DNA of 7,611 nucleotides from Bacteroides sp. UBA939 (lineage in GTDB: Bacteria; Bacteroidota; Bacteroidia; Bacteroidales; Bacteroidaceae). How positions within the stretch are numbered: the first letter of the stretch is position 1; each line of letters starts with the position of its first letter. Both the position numbers and the translations under genes were made by a program. Positions 1-6,103 of the stretch are shown piece after piece. Location of the stretch: NCBI RefSeq assembly GCF_002293435.1, contig NZ_DBDF01000075.1:1-7611 (forward strand). Reading direction: 5' to 3'. A model generated the notes under the pieces. That model worked only from the letters and a program-made list of their open reading frames with translations. It did not search any database and was not told the origin of the DNA.

Positions 1-23
1 AGGAGAATAGAGATAGTCTTGTT

Positions 24-156
24 AATCACTTACTACTTACTATTAACCCCTAATCACTTACCACTTACTATTAATCACTAATCACTTACTACTTATCACT
101 AACCCCTAACCACTAAACATCACTTACTAATCACTAAACATTAATCACTAATCACT
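24..156. repeat. 7-bp-period degenerate tandem repeat overlapping the HTCS stop codon
   Basis: The plus strand reads as back-to-back heptamers such as AATCACT, TACTACT, TACTATT, AACCCCT and AACCACT. Phasing is exact for 13 units from 24 to 114, slips near 115-128, then resumes with AATCACT at 129, 143 and 150. AATCACT itself occurs at 24, 52, 73, 80, 129, 143 and 150. On the minus strand the unit is AGTGATT, so the HTCS terminator codon TAG (155-157) lies within the last unit. Because 7 is not a multiple of 3, the array puts TAG and TGA stops in all three minus-strand frames just past the gene. No hairpin or spacer structure is visible. Similar low-complexity arrays after genes are, from memory, common in Bacteroides; that statement is not checked. 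Confidence 0.85.
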
Positions 157-3058
157 AACCACCCCCCTTCTTCCTCCTCAAGAAATCCGTCGGACTCTCC
201 CCAAACTGCTCCCTGTAGCATTTCGTAAAATAGGAAGGAGAAGAGAAACCAACTTCATAAGCTATTTCCGCAATCGTCATATCGGAAGAAGCAAGCAGAG
301 AGGTCGCCTTCTTGAGGCGTGCCTGACGCAACAACTCATTCGGCGCATAGTTGGTAAGCGACTTCAGCTTACGGTAAAGTTGCACGCGACTCAGCCCCAT
401 ATCCTTGCCCAAGTCCTCTACATTCAGTTCCGGATCTCTCATCTTCCCTTCCACAAGAGCCTTGAAACGGGAAACGAAATCCTTGTCCATATCACTGATA
501 CTCTCCTTTGCCAACGTCTGGTTATCGCCGAAGAACTGGCGAAGCTGGCGACGGGAATCTATCAGATTACGAATGCGCGACAGAAGCAACTGCGAATTGA
601 AAGGCTTGGAGATATAAGAGTCCGCACCACCATTGTATCCCTGGATGCGCTGCTCGTCGAGCGAACAGGCGGTGAGAAGGATAACAGGAATATGACAGGT
701 CTGCAATTCCGTTTTCAGACGGCGGCAACATTCCACACCGTCCATGCCGGGCATCATTACATCAGAGATAATCACATCGGGAACATACTTCATGGCGAGG
801 CGTATGCCGGTAGACGCTTCCGGGGCATCCAGTACATGATAGTCCCCGACAAGTAACGTTCTCACATAGTGGCGGATATCGGTGTTATCGTCAATAATCA
901 ACACTGTGGGGCGGCCTATTATTCCCGGTTCTTCATCGTCCACCGATAGTTCACTATCCATTAAAGTAGAGGAAAGTTCAGCCTTTCCGGGTGGCGTTGT
1001 TCCTGCAACTTCGGCAGGCAACGCATCTACCGCAGAATGATATTGGGAGATACTCCGGACAGGAAGAAGAACGGTAAATGTCGTTCCTTTCTCAGATGTT
1101 GTTCCCTTCTCAGATATCGTTCCTTTCTCAGATGTCACCACCTTTTCAGACATTCCTTTCTCAAACGTCGTCCCCTTCTCATCACTCCGCACAGTAATCT
1201 GTCCGCCATGCATCTCTACAAAGGCGCGTACAAGAGCCAGCCCGATACCTGTGCCCGCCTGATGACCATCTATCTGATAGAAACGTTCAAAGATAGCATC
1301 CACCTCTTTGGAAGAGATGTAACTACCTGAATTAAAGACGGAAAAGCGGAAGTTTGTACCGTCAGCTTCCAGCTTCACGGCTATCTTTCCATTCTCGGGA
1401 GTGTACTTCACGGCGTTGGACAAGAGGTTGAAGTAGATGCGCTCCATCTTCTCGCAGTCTGCCATTATGTGGAAATCCGTGTCGGGCGTGGCATGGAAGG
1501 AGAAAGAAATATGCTTCTTCAGCAACGCCATGCGGAAGGAATCGTTCCAACTGCTGAAGCTGCCCAACAAATCGAGAGGTGCAGGATGAAACTCCATGCG
1601 CCCGTTCTCCACTTTACGAAAATCGAGTACCTGATTGACGAGGCGAAGGAGGATATTGACGTTCTTCTTCATCAGTTGCACCAACTGGTGGGAGTGTTCT
1701 CCGAGAGATTTGTCGGCAAGAAGCTGGTTGACAGGGTCGGCAATCAGCGTGAGCGGAGTGCGGAAATCGTGAGAGACGTTGGTGAAGAATACCAGCTTGG
1801 CATGGGTGGCGGCTTCCAGCTCATGAGAAAGTTGCTCCAACTGCTCCTTCTGCCGGATGAGTAACTCCTTCTGCTGAATGAGTTGTTCCTTCTGTTGAGT
1901 GAGTAGCTGCTTCTGCGCTTCCAGCTTCTCCTTCTGGCGGGAGAGTTCGCGGTTCAGCCGGTTCTTGGTGCGCAGTGAAATGTACACGGCAACCAGCAGA
2001 CCGGCAACCAGCAAGAGCACCAACAAACTGCCGAACAACACTACCTGCTGCGTGGCATAGCGGTCAAGATAATGATTCATCTTCCCGTTCAGCGTCTCTA
2101 TCTTCCCGTCGAGAGTACCGATATGCGTGGTCTGCATCTGCATAATCTGGGCGTTGGTGGCATCTACGACGGAGGTTCCCAAGATGGTTTCGCGCGGAAA
2201 GTCGCGTTTGTTCAGTATGTCCATTGCCATCTGTATCACGCGGTCGCCGCCGGTGGGATAAATAAACGTGGCATCCAGTTCCCCTTTCAGCACTTGCTCC
2301 ACGCCGTAACCTTTGCCGGGCAGGGCATCCGTGCCTATGAAGTGCATCTCTTCCGCTCTGCTTTTCTGCCGGGCAACGGCGTAAGCGCCTGCCGCCATCC
2401 GGTCGTTCTGGGCATACACCACGTCTATCCGGGGGAAGCGTGCGAGCAACGTATCCATCTTCTGTTCTGCTTCGGAGCGTAGCCATCCGGCGTCTTCGCT
2501 TGCCAGAAGTTTAATGTCGGGATAAGGAGAAATGGCGGAGATGAATCCTTGATGGCGGTCTATGGCTGATGTGGAACCGGTGAGACCGGATATCTCCACA
2601 ACATTACCTTGTCCGTGAAGCATATTGACGACGTAGCGTCCGATTGCTTTGCCTATTTCGTAGTTGTCGGCGCCGATGTAGGCGGTGTATTTATCGGAGA
2701 GTATCTTGCGGTCGAAGACGATGACGGGAATGCCTCGGTCGTATGCTTCTTCCACTACCGGGGTGATAGGGGCGGCTTCGTTGGGGGCAACCACAAGCAG
2801 GTCTACTCCTTCACGGATGAAGTTGCGGATGTCTTCCATCTGCCGGGCGTTGTCGTCCTTCGCGGTACGTATATGCACCTCCACTCCATCGTAGAAGAGG
2901 GCTTCGCGCAGCATTTCGTTATTCATCTGGTGGCGCCACTCGTCGTCACTGCACTGGGATACCCCGATACGGAAGCGGGACTCGTGACGGGTGCACGAGG
3001 TTGCCAGCGCGAAGAGGAAAAGCAAGGCAAGCGATAGGCGGACGTTGTATCTTCTCAT
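155..3058 (-). CDS. Hybrid two-component system regulator with periplasmic sugar-binding-protein-like sensor (BT1754-type, probably fructose-responsive)
   Basis: This 967-aa inner-membrane protein joins sensor kinase and transcription activator in one chain. Residues 1-22 form a hydrophobic signal ending in ATSC. Residues about 28-315 resemble a type I periplasmic binding protein (RIGVSQCSDDEW near 30, VVAPNE near 90, PVIVFDR at 111-117, YAQNDRMAAGA near 215, IGTDALPGKG near 241). One transmembrane helix spans about 338-361, followed by a heptad coiled coil (375-409). The HisKA motif NVSHDFRTPL gives phosphoacceptor His430. The HATPase has its N-box at NLLSNAVKYT and GTGIGLAL at 602-609. REC (about 717-833) has Asp723/Asp724, phosphoacceptor Asp766 and Lys818. 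An AraC-type HTH fills about 870-963. GGAAAAG lies just before the ATG. The gene starts 37 nt after the patatin-like gene, so cotranscription is possible. Known: BT1754 of this architecture binds fructose and activates a fructan locus. Inferred: the same ligand here. Odd: an 18-bp repeat expansion interrupts the end of the HATPase domain. Confidence 0.95.
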   Translation of the reverse strand: MRRYNVRLSLALLFLFALATSCTRHESRFRIGVSQCSDDEWRHQMNNEMLREALFYDGVEVHIRTAKDDNARQMEDIRNFIREGVDLLVVAPNEAAPITPVVEEAYDRGIPVIVFDRKILSDKYTAYIGADNYEIGKAIGRYVVNMLHGQGNVVEISGLTGSTSAIDRHQGFISAISPYPDIKLLASEDAGWLRSEAEQKMDTLLARFPRIDVVYAQNDRMAAGAYAVARQKSRAEEMHFIGTDALPGKGYGVEQVLKGELDATFIYPTGGDRVIQMAMDILNKRDFPRETILGTSVVDATNAQIMQMQTTHIGTLDGKIETLNGKMNHYLDRYATQQVVLFGSLLVLLLVAGLLVAVYISLRTKNRLNRELSRQKEKLEAQKQLLTQQKEQLIQQKELLIRQKEQLEQLSHELEAATHAKLVFFTNVSHDFRTPLTLIADPVNQLLADKSLGEHSHQLVQLMKKNVNILLRLVNQVLDFRKVENGRMEFHPAPLDLLGSFSSWNDSFRMALLKKHISFSFHATPDTDFHIMADCEKMERIYFNLLSNAVKYTPENGKIAVKLEADGTNFRFSVFNSGSYISSKEVDAIFERFYQIDGHQAGTGIGLALVRAFVEMHGGQITVRSDEKGTTFEKGMSEKVVTSEKGTISEKGTTSEKGTTFTVLLPVRSISQYHSAVDALPAEVAGTTPPGKAELSSTLMDSELSVDDEEPGIIGRPTVLIIDDNTDIRHYVRTLLVGDYHVLDAPEASTGIRLAMKYVPDVIISDVMMPGMDGVECCRRLKTELQTCHIPVILLTACSLDEQRIQGYNGGADSYISKPFNSQLLLSRIRNLIDSRRQLRQFFGDNQTLAKESISDMDKDFVSRFKALVEGKMRDPELNVEDLGKDMGLSRVQLYRKLKSLTNYAPNELLRQARLKKATSLLASSDMTIAEIAYEVGFSSPSYFTKCYREQFGESPTDFLRRKKGGG
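1080..1184 (-). repeat. In-frame 18-bp tandem repeat inside the HTCS ATP-binding domain
   Basis: Six tandem units lie at 1080-1097, 1098-1115, 1116-1133, 1134-1151, 1152-1166 (15 bp, one codon short) and 1167-1184. Three of them are close variants of GTCGTTCCTTTCTCAGAT. They encode residues about 626-660 as DEKGTT, FEKGM, SEKVVT, SEKGTI, SEKGTT, SEKGTT. An ordinary HATPase domain ends with a single DEKGTTF-VLLP-type turn and strand, so about 30 residues are additional. Every unit length is a multiple of 3, so the reading frame survives. Confidence 0.9.
1832..1936 (-). repeat. 21-bp tandem repeat encoding five heptads of signalling coiled coil
   Basis: Five 21-bp units, each containing CTTCTG on the plus strand, encode residues 375-409: QKEKLEA, QKQLLTQ, QKEQLIQ, QKELLIR, QKEQLEQ. 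Leucine occupies the same heptad position in every unit. The segment lies between the transmembrane helix (338-361) and His430, where a helical linker relays sensor movement to the kinase. Unit number would set linker length in whole heptads, so repeat gain or loss would keep the helical phase. Confidence 0.85.
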
Positions 3059-3095
3059 TATCTTTTCCGTTGTTACAAATATCTCTATGGAGGCG

Positions 3096-3938
3096 TCAGA
3101 AGCTCAGCCCTTTTTCACGACCGTGGTTATACACATCTTCCAGTCCGTTGCCTGCGATGGTATAGAAATCGACTCCCATCTCTTTCAATTCACAGTCAGG
3201 CTTTATAAAGCGGATGGTGGAGTTATTGATACGGGCAGGCACTTCCTCTTCCGAAAAGAGGTCAAAAGTCACTTTCTCTTTTTCCGTGCAGATGCAGATT
3301 ATCTCTTTGTATCCCAGTTCGGAAAGGGGAACTACGGGGCAAATGGAAGTGTAACTGCCGTCTATATACGGCTTTTTGTTGATAAATGCGGGGATGTTCC
3401 AGGCATGGAGCATACGGGTGCTGGCATAGGCCACTTCATCCAGATTCTCTTTGGTCAGCAGTTCAGTCCGCTCATCAGGGCGGGTATCGAACATCTGCAA
3501 TTCAAGATTCTTGTTTTTCCATTCCGGATTATGTCTCAGGGCGTTTATCAGCAGCATTTGTCCCAGACGCTTGGCTCCGTCCGACTGGGTAACCAGAGCG
3601 GCTTCTTCGGTTTTCACCAGACTGGTTACCACCAGGAGGCGGGCGGCTTGCGGGTTCCACAAGTTGTTTTTGATTTCTGCCGACAGTTGCCGGATGGATT
3701 GCAGCATGGCGCCACTTTGGTTGCCTTCGGCTCGGCTCGTTGCATATCCGTCGCTCCACAAGGAAAGGTCTACTGCGCTCACTTTATGAAATGCCGCAAA
3801 AGCAGCTATCAAAACAGAAGAAGAACAGGCGGCATACGCTTTCACTCTTATTCCTCTCTCCTCAAAAGCCCTCAGTACGCCATGCGTAAACACGTTCTTA
3901 TATCCGCCCGACATACAGCAAATAGCAATATTTTCCAT
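3096..3938 (-). CDS. Patatin-like phospholipase-family protein with altered nucleophile motif
   Basis: This 280-aa protein has no evident signal peptide, so it is probably cytoplasmic. The N-terminus carries the patatin-type oxyanion segment SGGYKN (10-15), followed by THGVLRAFEERGI, which matches the family's GVL-AL-E-GI helix. The nucleophile turn, normally G-T-S-A-G, reads A37-C38-S39-S40-S41, followed by VLIAA. The second dyad motif, normally DGG or DGA, is Asp193-Gly194-Ser195 in YIDGSY, followed by PVVPL. Ser39 and Asp193 are therefore present, but both flanking glycines of the elbow are replaced. The length fits small bacterial patatins such as the RssA/YjjU types. A -7 box (3961-3968) lies just upstream. 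The HTCS begins 37 nt downstream, so the two may share a transcript. Family membership is seen in the sequence; lipid acyl-hydrolase activity is an inference, and a non-hydrolytic role is possible. Confidence 0.88.
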   Translation of the reverse strand: MENIAICCMSGGYKNVFTHGVLRAFEERGIRVKAYAACSSSVLIAAFAAFHKVSAVDLSLWSDGYATSRAEGNQSGAMLQSIRQLSAEIKNNLWNPQAARLLVVTSLVKTEEAALVTQSDGAKRLGQMLLINALRHNPEWKNKNLELQMFDTRPDERTELLTKENLDEVAYASTRMLHAWNIPAFINKKPYIDGSYTSICPVVPLSELGYKEIICICTEKEKVTFDLFSEEEVPARINNSTIRFIKPDCELKEMGVDFYTIAGNGLEDVYNHGREKGLSF

Positions 3939-3946
3939 GATTTTCA

Positions 3947-4028
3947 GGTATTTAGTGACGCAAATATAAAGATTATCAGAGGATTCGTTAGCTGTTTCTT
4001 TAAAAAAGAATAGGGTAGGGAGGTTTTT
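3947..4028. repeat. 82-bp direct repeat, copy A (patatin-promoter side)
   Basis: This segment matches 5933-6014 base for base without gaps at an offset of 1986, except at 3979, 3984, 4002, 4020 and 4023 (77/82 identical). It holds the -7 box for the patatin-like gene. Its far end overlaps the first two bases of the stop codon (TAA, minus strand, 4027-4029) of the 192-aa gene. A small inverted pair TTCTTT/AAAGAA (3996-4001 and 4005-4010) is conserved in both copies. Confidence 0.93.
3961..3968 (-). promoter_or_regulatory. Bacteroides-type -7 box for the patatin-like gene
   Basis: The minus strand reads TATATTTG, an exact match to the Bacteroidales sigma-ABfr consensus TAnnTTTG, in the frequent context CTTTATATTTGCGTC. 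A clear -33 TTTG at the expected distance is not visible. Transcription would begin near 3954, leaving a leader of about 15 nt before the ATG at 3938. The box lies within direct repeat copy A and is identical in copy B. Confidence 0.7.
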
Positions 4029-4605
4029 ATAGAACTATTCTATTCTCAATCCTTAAGTCATAACCGGTATCATTCAGAAACTTGTCCATTCTTGCTTGAT
4101 AGCCCGGTCTGACTATCCGAAAATTGCTATTTGCCATATATGCTTTCTTAACGTCGTATCGTTTAGATTCCGTTGTCTTCTCAAAATGGTTGATAGTAAT
4201 ACGAAGCTGTTCGTCCTTGTCTGATTTCCAGTTCTTATGAGTTGCTGTAGTTAATTCTACAAAAATAATGGTAGAATCGTATTCCAAAAGCCCATCGCTA
4301 CATCTATCCTCTGTTTTACCATCAGGTTTGAATAGCTTAATGCAGTGATCTAAAGCAACAAATCTAACTTCCAACTGAGCGTCATTTACCACAACTGCAA
4401 TCCATTTACTTCCATCAGTTTCATCAAGATATGCAGGTTTGTGTGGAGGCGGCTCGTCATCACAAAGACCAAAAGTTCTTTTCGTGGATATGTATTGATA
4501 TTCTGAATCAAAGAAACTCATATTTTCTGCTTTAGTCTTTAATGTCTTTTTTGTTTTTCCGACTTCTTCCTCTTTAGCTCGCTCTTTCTTCTCCTTTGCA
4601 CTCAT
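4027..4605 (-). CDS. Small partner protein of the ATPase; candidate PD-(D/E)XK-fold effector
   Basis: This 192-aa protein is not recognised as a named family. Residues 1-28 are almost all Lys, Glu, Ala and Thr, a charged and probably disordered tail. The core (about 65-192) resembles restriction-endonuclease-fold proteins: a basic strand pair, then CSDGLL with Asp104, STIIFVEL with Glu117, and DEQLRITINHF with Gln133. Asp, 12 residues, then Glu in a hydrophobic strand fits the D-ExK core, followed by a QLxxTI helix. The catalytic Lys expected at 119 is Thr, so activity is uncertain; Lys124, Lys127 or Lys130 might substitute. The start is fixed by a 4-nt ATGA overlap with the ATPase stop, implying translational coupling; Met29 is an alternative. 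Like the ATPase it is AT-rich relative to the flanking genes. Its stop codon touches direct repeat copy A. The nuclease fold is inferred from motif spacing only. Confidence 0.85.
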   Translation of the reverse strand: MSAKEKKERAKEEEVGKTKKTLKTKAENMSFFDSEYQYISTKRTFGLCDDEPPPHKPAYLDETDGSKWIAVVVNDAQLEVRFVALDHCIKLFKPDGKTEDRCSDGLLEYDSTIIFVELTTATHKNWKSDKDEQLRITINHFEKTTESKRYDVKKAYMANSNFRIVRPGYQARMDKFLNDTGYDLRIENRIVL

Positions 4606-5843
4606 AGCCGTTTCTGAATATCTAATAATTTAGCAAACAGTTCATTGCCTTCATCCAGTTTCTCATTCAATTTGTTTTCATCAGAAGGCAATCCATTATA
4701 AGTTTCGAGAGAAGCGATAGTGCCATCCTCTTCATTCAATTCATAAATTGACAGATTATCTGAATTCAGAGTTGAATTTAATGAAATAATTTCTCCTAAT
4801 TCTGTTCTTAGATTATCTGATTGTATTCTTGAGTTTAGCGATTCTGCTTTAACAGATAAAGTCAAGTAACTAATCAGATAAGGGCTATGGGTTGTCAGGA
4901 TTAGCTTGTTTCCAAGATTCATGTTGTTGAATTCTAATAAACTTTGTAACATCTTCCACTGTGAAGACGGGAATAGGTTTTGCTCCGGTTCTTCGACTAT
5001 ATTCACAAAAGAAGATTTGTTGAATTTTGAAGATAATGCAGAAAGTGCTACGGTGCGTTGTTCGTCGGTCAGGTTTTTATTATTCCATATATCCTGCACT
5101 CCTTTTTCAAAACGAAGTTTCTCTTTGCTACTCATCGTTTCTTTGCTTTCGCTTGTCTTTACCGACTTAGCCAAAAAACTGGAAACCAAATATAGTGGCA
5201 CAAACGATTGAAAGCCACTTGCCGCCTCTGCTATTTCAAGCTTATAATCTTTTCCTCGCAAATAAAGATTATCATATTGCTTGTTATATTCAATATTGAT
5301 ATTATTGATTGGCAAAGAGAAGTCCTTCAAGCTGTTTTTCGCTTTTTCATATTCAGTATTGAAATCTCGCAAGGCGCCTGATAAGCGTAGCTCTCCGGCA
5401 TCTTTAATATACGTTAGAAAATTCCTTTCGGCAGGCACATACATGATTTGAGGTAACGAGTAAGCTACATTCGAGATTTCTGTGATTACCATCGTTCCTT
5501 TTTCGTATTTTATGTGATAGGCGTCGCCTTGATATTCAACTATGGAATTTGGCTTAAGATATATGTCAGGTTTCTTTGTATCTGCAAATCCAAGCCTGTG
5601 ATAGGGCAAAAATTGGCTTTTGAAGCGATTTGTACTTTTGCTTTCAAACCATTCTTTGTCATAATCACCACGGATTAACGCCTTCTCTATCCAAATAAAG
5701 GTAGAAATAAGTTTGGCTATCGTACTTTTCCCTGATCCTTGATTACCGACAAAAACTGTAACTTTGTTCACATCAAGCCATCCGTCATTCTCTTGATAAC
5801 CGTCTTTGATAGGTCCAAAATTCTTAATCCTTATTTTACTCAT
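4602..5843 (-). CDS. ABC/OLD-like AAA ATPase of a two-gene cassette, possible anti-phage sensor
   Basis: This 413-aa protein has a complete SMC/ABC-type ATPase core. Walker A is GNQGSGKST (33-41), after the strand pair IRIKNFGPI typical of OLD/RecF-like ATPases. It is followed by YVPAERNFL (135-143), the signature-like ASGFQSFVPL (208-217), Walker B NIVEEPEQNLFP (281-292; Glu284 and Glu285) and the H-loop motif LILTTHSPYL (314-323). An insert rich in Lys and Ser (about 225-262) separates signature and Walker B, in the position of a short coiled-coil or zinc-hook arm, but has no CxxC. There is no C-terminal Toprim domain, unlike OLD or GajA nucleases, so the effector is presumably the overlapping downstream gene. 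The leader is about 97 nt, with promoter copy B upstream. Bacterial ATPases of this type paired with small effectors are often phage-defence or toxin-antitoxin-like modules (PARIS and Septu are examples). That role is inferred here. Confidence 0.93.
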   Translation of the reverse strand: MSKIRIKNFGPIKDGYQENDGWLDVNKVTVFVGNQGSGKSTIAKLISTFIWIEKALIRGDYDKEWFESKSTNRFKSQFLPYHRLGFADTKKPDIYLKPNSIVEYQGDAYHIKYEKGTMVITEISNVAYSLPQIMYVPAERNFLTYIKDAGELRLSGALRDFNTEYEKAKNSLKDFSLPINNINIEYNKQYDNLYLRGKDYKLEIAEAASGFQSFVPLYLVSSFLAKSVKTSESKETMSSKEKLRFEKGVQDIWNNKNLTDEQRTVALSALSSKFNKSSFVNIVEEPEQNLFPSSQWKMLQSLLEFNNMNLGNKLILTTHSPYLISYLTLSVKAESLNSRIQSDNLRTELGEIISLNSTLNSDNLSIYELNEEDGTIASLETYNGLPSDENKLNEKLDEGNELFAKLLDIQKRL

Positions 5844-5905
5844 ATTCTTTATTCATTAAGACTGAAAATTCACAAGTATTATTCAATAAAATCTCTATTC
5901 TTTAT

Positions 5906-5915
5906 TTGCCGGCAA
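5906..5915. promoter_or_regulatory. Perfect palindrome in the ATPase leader
   Basis: TTGCCGGCAA is a perfect 10-bp palindrome, GC-rich within an AT-rich leader. It lies between the -7 box (5947-5954) and the ATPase start (5843), roughly 25-35 nt downstream of the expected transcription start. It could be an operator for an autoregulator, or chance; no trans factor is evident. Confidence 0.3.
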
Positions 5916-5932
5916 TAGTATATTGATTCTCC

Positions 5933-6014
5933 GGTATTTAGTGACGCAAATATAAAGATTATCAAAGGAATCGTTAGCTGTTTCTTTGAAAAAGAATAGG
6001 GTAGGAAGTTTTTT
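5933..6014. repeat. 82-bp direct repeat, copy B (ATPase-promoter side)
   Basis: This is the partner of 3947-4028, with five substitutions and no indel. It lies upstream of the ATPase, in the same orientation as copy A relative to the patatin-like gene. Sequence identity ends abruptly on both sides: towards the ATPase at the GGTATTTAG edge, and on the far side after the T-tract at 6009-6015. The repeat period (1986 bp) equals the cassette plus one repeat copy. Confidence 0.93.
5947..5954 (-). promoter_or_regulatory. Bacteroides-type -7 box for the ATPase-partner operon
   Basis: The minus strand again reads TATATTTG (TAnnTTTG consensus), identical to the box in front of the patatin-like gene because it lies in repeat copy B. 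Expected transcription start is near 5940, giving a leader of about 97 nt. No other consensus -7 box is visible between here and the ATPase start. Confidence 0.65.
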
Positions 6015-6103
6015 TAAGGTTCGGCGGATGGGGTAAATGCAGGTTGCACTATAATAATTGCTTTAGCTGTTCCGCATCGGGCAAGCCAATTGTCTTTGCA
6101 ATA

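Noticed and set aside
24..156. CRISPR-like array
   Set aside because: The unit is 7 bp, degenerate and without spacers.
380..856. 158-aa plus-strand open frame
   Set aside because: It is opposite the REC and HTH part of the HTCS and has no motif or start signal of its own.
3059..3095. Separate consensus promoter for the HTCS
   Set aside because: The minus strand has GATATTTG, close to but not matching TAnnTTTG, and no -33 element is visible; cotranscription with the patatin-like gene is equally likely.
2991..4013. 340-aa plus-strand open frame
   Set aside because: It lies opposite the patatin-like gene, which has family motifs, and it crosses the patatin promoter repeat. The translation has no recognisable domain.
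4027..5843. Septu (PtuA/PtuB), PARIS (AriA/AriB) or Gabija
   Set aside because: The partner shows no HNH or DUF4435/Toprim motifs, and the ATPase lacks the Toprim domain of GajA; only the general ATPase-plus-effector layout is shared.
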